This document shows positions 58,936 through 64,000 of a stretch of 64,000 nt of DNA, piece after piece. Below the pieces are notes generated by a model, which had not been told where the DNA came from, did not search any database, and saw only the letters and a program-made list of their open reading frames with translations. The stretch covers positions 34,757-98,756 of the forward strand of contig JAHDPQ010000142.1 of assembly GCA_018434245.1 (NCBI GenBank). The letters are read 5' to 3'. Made by a program: the position numbers and the translations under genes. This stretch comes from Oscillospiraceae bacterium. Its GTDB lineage: Bacteria; Bacillota; Clostridia; Oscillospirales; Ruminococcaceae. Every line of letters starts with the position of its first letter. The stretch's first letter is position 1.

Positions 58936-60785
58936 CGGTCTACTACGATAGCCGCAACCCCAACTGCAAAACCCCCTTTGGAGCGGTTCAGGCCGGGGAG
59001 GGGGTGTGCTTCACCCTATTTCTGGGAAAGGACTGGGTGGGGGCTGAATGCAGCTTAAAGCTGATTCCCGCCGACCACCCCGAGCAGGCGCTGACCCTGC
59101 CCATGGAGCTGGTGGGAGGGGACTTTCGCAGTAACTACTGCCGCTGCACCTTTGTAGGGGAAGCTCCCCGGGTGTGGTTTTATCATTTCGAGATTGCCAG
59201 TCAAGGCAGCCGCCGGACAGTGACCCGGGGCCCCGACGGGCGGGCCGCCTTAACCGGAGGCAGCGACTGGCAGCTGACGGTTTACCATCCCAAGATGCAA
59301 ACACCTGCCTGCCTGCGGGAGGGTGTGATGTACCAAATCTTCCCCGACCGGTTTTATAACAGCGGGACGCCCAAGAAAAACGTCCCCGCCGACCGGAAGC
59401 TGCGCACCGATTGGGGGGGCCAGCCGGAATGGCGGCCAGGCGAGGAGGGCAAAATCCTCAACAACGACTACTTTGGCGGCGACCTGAGGGGAATTGAAGA
59501 GAAGCTGGACTACCTTGCCGGCCTTGGGGTCACCTGCCTCTACTTAAATCCCATCTTCGAGGCCCACTCCAACCACCGGTACGACACCGCCGATTACCTT
59601 GCAATTGACCCCCTGCTGGGGGAGGAGGAGGACTTCGCCTCCCTTTGTCGGGCAGCCAAGGACCGGGGGATTGCCGTCATCCTGGACGGGGTCTTTTCCC
59701 ACACGGGGGCGGACAGCCGCTACTTTAACAAGGAGGGCCGCTACGGGGATGGGGGAGCCTTTCGGGACCCGCACAGCCCCTACGTTCCGTGGTACCAGTT
59801 TCGCCACTGGCCCCATGATTACGAGAGCTGGTGGGGATTTCCCACCCTGCCCAATGTCCGGGAGACGGAGCCTTCCTTTCTGGAGTTCATCACCGGAGAA
59901 AACGGGGTTCTGCGCAAGTGGCTGGGGATGGGAGCCTCCGGCTTTCGGCTGGATGTGGCCGACGAGCTCCCCGATCCTTTTTTGGATGCCCTTTACGCCT
60001 GTGTCAAGGAGCATGACTCTGACTGTGCCGTCATCGGCGAGGTGTGGGAGGATGCCTCCAACAAAATGAGCTACGGCCACCGCCGCCACTACCTGCTGGG
60101 CAGCCAGATGGACAGCGTTATGAACTATCCCTTTCGGGACGGGCTGCTCCACTATCTGCGGTATGGGGGCGGGCAGGGATTTTTGGATACCATCCTGCAG
60201 ATTTTGGAGCACTATCCCCCGCCGGTGGTCTCGGCGCTGATGAACAGCCTTTCTACCCACGATACATTGCGGGCCATCACCGCCTTGGGGGGAGACCCTG
60301 TGGAGCATCACGACCGCCGCTGGCAAAGTGAGCGGCAGGCCCTGCCACAGGAGCAGTACTGGCGGGGCAGACACCTCTTTGCCTTGGGCTGCATCCTCCA
60401 ATACGGGTTACCGGGGATTCCCTGCCTCTACTACGGGGACGAGGCTGGGATGTGCGGCTACAAGGACCCCTTTAATCGGGGCTGCTACCCTTGGGGAAAG
60501 GAAGATGCCGGATTGGTGGATTACCTTCGGATTCTGGGGAACATCCGCCGGGACTACCCCATCTTTTCCACGGCGGAGTTTATGCCTCTCTGTTTTTCCG
60601 ACGAGGTTTGCTCCTTTGTTCGGTGCAAGGGGGAGCTTTCTATCCTCTTTGCAGTCAACCGCACTGAAGAACCTCAGCCCCTGCTTTTGCCCAAGGGCTT
60701 TGAAGCTTCGACACCTCTCGCCGTATACGGGGAGTATGATGGGAAAAGCCTGAGGGGGCTTTCGGGAGTTGTGCTGAAGAACTAG
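58932..60785 (+). CDS. GH13 alpha-glucan hydrolase (neopullulanase/maltodextrin glucosidase-like)
   Basis: A 617-residue enzyme with an N-terminal beta-sandwich (about 1-125), a (beta/alpha)8 catalytic barrel and a C-terminal domain. Motifs: GVMYQIFPDRFYN, GLGVTCLYLNPIFEAHSNHR, DGVFSHTG, nucleophile Asp in GFRLDVADELP, acid Glu in VIGEVWEDA and the third Asp in LSTHDTLRA. There is no signal peptide, so it is cytoplasmic, trimming limit dextrins beside glgP. GTG 58932 overlaps the glgP stop by four bases. Its stop overlaps that of the convergent TauE gene. Confidence 0.92.
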   Translation: MTVYYDSRNPNCKTPFGAVQAGEGVCFTLFLGKDWVGAECSLKLIPADHPEQALTLPMELVGGDFRSNYCRCTFVGEAPRVWFYHFEIASQGSRRTVTRGPDGRAALTGGSDWQLTVYHPKMQTPACLREGVMYQIFPDRFYNSGTPKKNVPADRKLRTDWGGQPEWRPGEEGKILNNDYFGGDLRGIEEKLDYLAGLGVTCLYLNPIFEAHSNHRYDTADYLAIDPLLGEEEDFASLCRAAKDRGIAVILDGVFSHTGADSRYFNKEGRYGDGGAFRDPHSPYVPWYQFRHWPHDYESWWGFPTLPNVRETEPSFLEFITGENGVLRKWLGMGASGFRLDVADELPDPFLDALYACVKEHDSDCAVIGEVWEDASNKMSYGHRRHYLLGSQMDSVMNYPFRDGLLHYLRYGGGQGFLDTILQILEHYPPPVVSALMNSLSTHDTLRAITALGGDPVEHHDRRWQSERQALPQEQYWRGRHLFALGCILQYGLPGIPCLYYGDEAGMCGYKDPFNRGCYPWGKEDAGLVDYLRILGNIRRDYPIFSTAEFMPLCFSDEVCSFVRCKGELSILFAVNRTEEPQPLLLPKGFEASTPLAVYGEYDGKSLRGLSGVVLKN

Positions 60786-61159
60786 CCCTGCTCCTTCTGA
60801 TCCGGAGCCTTGGAGAGCAGTTCCCGGATGCCGATGATCAGCAAGAATCCGCCGAATAGCTTGGAGAGAAGCTCCGAGCCCACCTTTTGGGCCAGCCATG
60901 CCCCCAGCCAGACGCCGGGCAGGCCCAGAGCCACAAAGGGGAGAACCACCTTCCAGCGGATCAGCTTGTGTTTGGCGTGGATACAGAGAGCCACCGCCGC
61001 CACCGGCAGAAAGAACACCAGATTGATGCCCTGAGCCTCCAATTGGCTCATGCCCAGATAAACGGTGAGGTAGATGAGCAGAATGCCGCCCCCTCCCATC
61101 CCCAAGGCGCTGATGACCGCCCCGAAGAAGGAGGCTAGCACCGCCCAGACCCAGTTCAT
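60782..61159 (-). CDS. Half-size TauE/SafE-family membrane protein (second of pair)
   Basis: A 125-residue membrane protein with about four helices. It begins MNWVWAVLASFFGAVISALG and has GMGGGGILLIYLTVYLGMSQLEAQGINLVFF, cited here in part, then LPFVALGLPGVWLGAWLA. Full-length TauE/SafE proteins (~250 residues) carry two such repeats, so this is one half. Its ATG overlaps the stop of the other half by four bases. Together they may form a heterodimeric anion or sulfur-compound exporter. Substrate unknown. Confidence 0.82.
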   Translation of the reverse strand: MNWVWAVLASFFGAVISALGMGGGGILLIYLTVYLGMSQLEAQGINLVFFLPVAAVALCIHAKHKLIRWKVVLPFVALGLPGVWLGAWLAQKVGSELLSKLFGGFLLIIGIRELLSKAPDQKEQG

Positions 61160-61515
61160 CGGGTGAGCAGCCTTGCCGCTGCAAAGAGGATGAGGGCGCC
61201 AAATCCACGCCGGATCCAGACGGTTTTCAGCCGGGGGAGAAGCCATGCCCCCGCCAAAGCTCCGGCAAGGCCACCCGGCAGGTAGAGGAGGGCATCCCCC
61301 AGGGTAAAGGCTTGCTGATACAGATACAGCCCGGCGGAAACCGCCGCCAAAGGGGCGATGACGGCAATGCAGGTGGCGTGGCTTTCCTGGGTTTCCAGCC
61401 CCAGAATGCGGAGCATGGGCACGCCCACCATGCCGCCTCCCGAGCCAAAAAAGCCGTTGAGCAGTCCTACCGCCAGCCCCATGGGCCAGGCAAGCCATCG
61501 TTTGTTATGCTTCAC
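61156..61515 (-). CDS. Half-size TauE/SafE-family membrane protein (first of pair)
   Basis: A 119-residue membrane protein with about four helices. GTG 61515 is preferred because AAAGGAGA lies seven bases upstream. The conserved repeat reads GLAVGLLNGFFGSGGGMVGVP, cited in part as GFFGSGGGMVGVP, with ESHATCIAVIAPLAAVSAG after it. It is the partner of the next gene, with which it overlaps, and each alone is too short for a normal TauE transporter. Confidence 0.82.
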   Translation of the reverse strand: MKHNKRWLAWPMGLAVGLLNGFFGSGGGMVGVPMLRILGLETQESHATCIAVIAPLAAVSAGLYLYQQAFTLGDALLYLPGGLAGALAGAWLLPRLKTVWIRRGFGALILFAAARLLTR

Positions 61516-61679
61516 AGGCAGGTCTCCTTTCAAGAGGAATGTCCTGTCATCAGGTGCTGGGTCATTTGACCGGCACGTTTCTAGTATGGGAAAAAAGCCG
61601 GGAGCTATTCCCAGGCTATGCATGTTCCGCCGCCCTTGCGGCACACTGAAAAGAGAAGATAAAAGGGAGGGATGTCCTC

Positions 61680-63395
61680 ATGACAAGGGAAGAGACATTG
61701 TATCGCCTGTGGCTGGAAAAAACCGCTCAGGATACCGAGGCCCAACAGGATTTAATCGCCATTCAAAGTGACCCGGAGGAAATTAAGGAGCGATTTTACC
61801 GGGAGCTTTCCTTCGGGACAGCGGGGCTGCGGGGAATTCTGGGGATGGGCACCAACCGGATGAACTGCTATGTGGTGGGCCGGGCTACCCAAGGCCTTGC
61901 CAAATACGTCCTGAGCACGGGAGTCAAGAATCCCAGCGCCTCCATTGCCTACGATTCCCGCAACTGCTCGGAGCAGTTTGCCCGCCATGCCGCCTGTGTG
62001 TTTGCCGCAAACGGAGTCAAGGTTTACCTCTATCAGGAGCTGATGCCCACTCCGGCTCTTTCCTATGCGGTGCGGGAGCTGGGCTGCGACACCGGGGTGG
62101 TGATCACTGCAAGCCACAACCCCGCTGCCTACAACGGCTTTAAAGCCTATGACCCCACCGGCTGCCAGATCGGCACCGAAATCGCCGATCGGGTGCAGCA
62201 GGAGATTCTGGGCACCGATTTGTTTGACGGGGTGCACTGCGCCGATTTTGACAAAGCCCTGGAAGACGGCATGATCCAGTACATTCCGGCTTCCTTTGTG
62301 GAGCAGTATCTGGACCGGGTCTATGCCCAGTCTCTGGAGCCTCAGGTGTGTGCCAAGGCGGGGCTTAAGCTGGTGTATACCCCCCTTAACGGGGCGGGGA
62401 ATAAAGCAGTCCGCCATATGTTCAAGCGGCTGGGTATCAAGGATGTCAAGGTTGTTCCCGAGCAGGAGCATCCCGACGGCAACTTCCCCACCTGCCCTTA
62501 TCCCAACCCGGAATCCCCGGCGGCTCTGGAATTGGGGCTCCGCCTGTGTGAAGAAACAGGGGCCGACATCCTCCTTGCCACCGATCCCGACTGCGACCGG
62601 GTGGCAACGGCTGTCCTTCACGAGGGGAAGTACCGGATTCTTTCCGGCAACGAGCTGGGCATTCTGATGCTGGATTATATCTGCCGCACCCGGAAAAAGC
62701 TGGGAAAAATGCCGGAGCATCCGGTAGCCATTCGCTCCCTGGTCAGCTCCGCCATGACCGACAAAGTGGCGGAACGCTACGGGGTGGAGCTGCGCAAGGT
62801 GCTCACCGGCTTTAAGTATGTGGGTGAGGTGATTGCCGGGCTGGAGGCCGAACACCGTGGGGACAGCTTTATCTTTGCTTTTGAGGAGAGCTGCGGCTAT
62901 CTTTCCGGCGGCTATGTCCGGGACAAGGATGGCGTGGATGCCTGCCTTCTGGTAGCGGAGTTGGCCAGTGCCGCCAAGCTGGAGGGCAAGACTTTGGCAG
63001 ACTGGCTGGAAGAGCTGTATCAGAAGCACGGAGTCTGGCGCAGCGATGTGGATAACTTTATTTTTGAGGGAGCTTCCGGTATGCAGGCTATGGCGGATAT
63101 TATGGAGCGGCTGCGCAACCATCCTCCCGCCGATCTGGCCGGGGATGAGGTAGTTTCTGTTCTGGATTATCAAACCGGGCGGGAGATCTCCAAGGGGCAA
63201 AGCCGGGGAGTGAAGCTACCTTTTACCAACATGATAGAGCTTAGGCTGGAAAACAACAACACCATTCTGGTAAGGCCTTCGGGAACCGAGCCGAAGATCA
63301 AGGTTTACTACACCATCATCGCCCAAAGCCACGCCCAAGCAGCAGATGTTGCGCAGGCCTACCGCAAGGCTGGTAAATCTTTGATTCAGGGATAG
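61680..63395 (+). CDS. pgcA: Phosphoglucomutase / phosphomannomutase (alpha-D-phosphohexomutase)
   Basis: A 571-residue enzyme interconverting glucose 1-phosphate and glucose 6-phosphate, which links glycogen phosphorolysis to glycolysis. The phospho-Ser loop reads VITASHNPAAYNG, the metal site ATDPDCDRV, the sugar loop FAFEESCGY, and the phosphate site VRPSGTEPKIK. The length fits the PgcA-like group of Firmicutes. GGGAGG precedes ATG 61680. Confidence 0.95.
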   Translation: MTREETLYRLWLEKTAQDTEAQQDLIAIQSDPEEIKERFYRELSFGTAGLRGILGMGTNRMNCYVVGRATQGLAKYVLSTGVKNPSASIAYDSRNCSEQFARHAACVFAANGVKVYLYQELMPTPALSYAVRELGCDTGVVITASHNPAAYNGFKAYDPTGCQIGTEIADRVQQEILGTDLFDGVHCADFDKALEDGMIQYIPASFVEQYLDRVYAQSLEPQVCAKAGLKLVYTPLNGAGNKAVRHMFKRLGIKDVKVVPEQEHPDGNFPTCPYPNPESPAALELGLRLCEETGADILLATDPDCDRVATAVLHEGKYRILSGNELGILMLDYICRTRKKLGKMPEHPVAIRSLVSSAMTDKVAERYGVELRKVLTGFKYVGEVIAGLEAEHRGDSFIFAFEESCGYLSGGYVRDKDGVDACLLVAELASAAKLEGKTLADWLEELYQKHGVWRSDVDNFIFEGASGMQAMADIMERLRNHPPADLAGDEVVSVLDYQTGREISKGQSRGVKLPFTNMIELRLENNNTILVRPSGTEPKIKVYYTIIAQSHAQAADVAQAYRKAGKSLIQG

Positions 63396-63435
63396 GGTTA
63401 GGGGGAAAATGTCTCCAATCAAAGACCAACACAAG

Positions 63436-63463
63436 AAAGGACACGCATTTATGCGTGCCCTTT
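63436..63463 (+). terminator. Terminator of the phosphoglucomutase gene
   Basis: AAAGGACACGCAT pairs with ATGCGTGCCCTTT (one mismatch), ending in TTTCG. Confidence 0.75.
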
Positions 63464-63503
63464 CGCCGGATGCCGGATCACAGGGAAGGTTACCTTTTTT
63501 TCA

Positions 63504-63532
63504 TTGACGCGAGTGGCGATTTATTGTATAAT
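63504..63532 (+). promoter_or_regulatory. SigA promoter of the tRNA-Leu gene
   Basis: TTGACG (63504-63509), 17-bp spacer, TATAAT (63527-63532), 24 bases before the tRNA 5' end. Confidence 0.85.
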
Positions 63533-63555
63533 GACAGAGCCAAACCCGCGGAAAT

Positions 63556-63865
63556 GCCGCTGTGGCGGAACAGGCAGACGCAAGGGACTTCAGAAGGAGC
63601 GCATGGAGGGGAAACCGCCATGTGGATGCTGTCAAATTCGGTGAACACCCACCTGCATAATAGTGGGCAACGCCGAGCCAAGCCGGCAAATGCGCCGGAA
63701 GGTGTAGAGACTATACGGCAGCCGCCTAAACCGGAACCTCGGCAGGGCGAAGACATAGTCCGGGCTACAACGCAAGAAACATTGCGGCACGGGTAACCGT
63801 GTGTGGTGGAGAAAATCCCTCGATGGTTAAACATCGTACGGGTTCGAGTCCCGTCAGCGGCACCA
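63556..63865 (+). tRNA. tRNA-Leu (UAA) interrupted by a group I intron
   Basis: The exons are 63556-63590 and 63812-63865 (89 nt joined, CCA encoded). Joined, they form acceptor GCCGCTG/CAGCGGC, anticodon stem AGGGA/TCCCT with loop CTTAAAA (anticodon TAA), a long variable arm, and the T arm ACGGG/CCCGT. The break lies between positions 34 and 35 of the anticodon. Without removal of the insert no tRNA fold is possible. Confidence 0.9.
63591..63811 (+). ncRNA. Group I self-splicing intron in tRNA-Leu(UAA)
   Basis: A 221-nt insert without a reading frame. The 5' exon ends in U and the intron ends in G (63811), as in group I introns. Core pairing P7 is seen as GACTAT (63709-63714) with ATAGTC (63755-63760), in the typical contexts AGACTATACGGC and AAGACATAGTCC. 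GAG at 63597-63599 could pair with exon CUU as a short P1 with a U-G at the splice site. The insertion position is that of the cyanobacterial tRNA-Leu(UAA) intron. Confidence 0.88.
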
Positions 63866-63921
63866 AAAACAAAAGGTAAAAAAGATTTATTGCTTACAAA
63901 GCCAGTAAATCCAAGCCTTTC

Positions 63922-63958
63922 AAGAGCTTCCACGATGAAAAGTGGAAGCTCTTTTTTC
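63922..63958 (+). terminator. Terminator of the tRNA-Leu gene
   Basis: AAGAGCTTCCAC pairs with GTGGAAGCTCTT over an 8-base loop, followed by six Ts. Confidence 0.9.
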
Positions 63959-64000
63959 GTAGATTTATTGGGGTAAAAGCTTCACTCTGACAGGACTCAA

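Noticed and set aside
60782-61498. TauE half genes as one frameshifted gene
   Set aside because: Each half has its own plausible start and the four-base overlap is typical of coupled genes. Paired half-size TauE genes are known, so a frameshift is not required. A sequencing error remains possible and is noted in the findings.
1-64000. CRISPR arrays, insertion sequences or prophage
   Set aside because: I found no regularly spaced repeats, transposase, integrase or phage structural motifs in any frame of the window.

Overview
The window looks like a chromosomal segment of an anaerobic, spore-forming member of the Clostridia, most likely the Oscillospiraceae/Ruminococcaceae. Evidence: Firmicute-type promoters and Shine-Dalgarno sites, many TTG/GTG starts, CotF-like coat proteins and a SpoVM micro-gene, [FeFe]-hydrogenases, acetate kinase, and GC-rich coding. 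No phage, insertion sequence or CRISPR array was seen.

Layout. 1-5.4 kb: cardiolipin synthase and metG (minus), RNase P RNA, two small coat-type genes. 5.4-8.2 kb: a polar amino-acid ABC transporter (binding lipoprotein, permease, ATPase) with a candidate ArgR box. 8.3-14.3 kb: a LacI-type regulator and an operon for unsaturated-uronate breakdown (KduI, KduD, KDG kinase, KDPG aldolase, a second SDR, a free-standing VOC domain and a dehydrogenase remnant). 14.3-22.4 kb: a divergent hydrogenase locus. Minus strand: a sensory-type [FeFe]-hydrogenase, two DRTGG proteins and a small ATPase. Plus strand: an ATPase followed by the HndB-HndC-HndD catalytic hydrogenase and a 37-residue membrane peptide with its own promoter. 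22.4-31 kb: ackA, tmcAL, an orphan ABC ATPase, ccdA-tlpA, spoVM, cinA, a hotdog thioesterase and an atypical phosphoesterase. 31-41 kb: DacF-type carboxypeptidase, U32 protein, dut, maf, a second LacI regulator, tex, three tRNAs, secG and an HD protein.

41.4-44.7 kb: carboxyltransferase, biotin carrier and pyruvate-carboxyltransferase-type subunits, together resembling a transcarboxylase. 45.0-47.4 kb: a short KdpD/KdpE pair with a small membrane protein between. 47.7-51.4 kb: atpB-E-F-H-A followed directly by a terminator, with no gamma, beta or epsilon genes. 51.5-54.3 kb: rpmG-secE-nusG-rplK-rplA and tRNA-Val. 54.4-61.5 kb: zapA-purB, glycogen phosphorylase with a GH13 enzyme, and two half-size TauE/SafE proteins. 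61.7-63.4 kb: phosphoglucomutase. 63.5-63.9 kb: a tRNA-Leu(UAA) gene interrupted by a 221-nt group I intron.

Together the genes describe a fermenter that obtains uronates and stored glycogen, disposes of electrons as hydrogen, makes acetate, and may move carboxyl groups between acyl-CoA and pyruvate. The most unusual items are the tRNA-Leu group I intron, the atp operon ending after alpha, the hydrogenase sensor locus beside its probable target, and the rearranged kdu/kdg operon.
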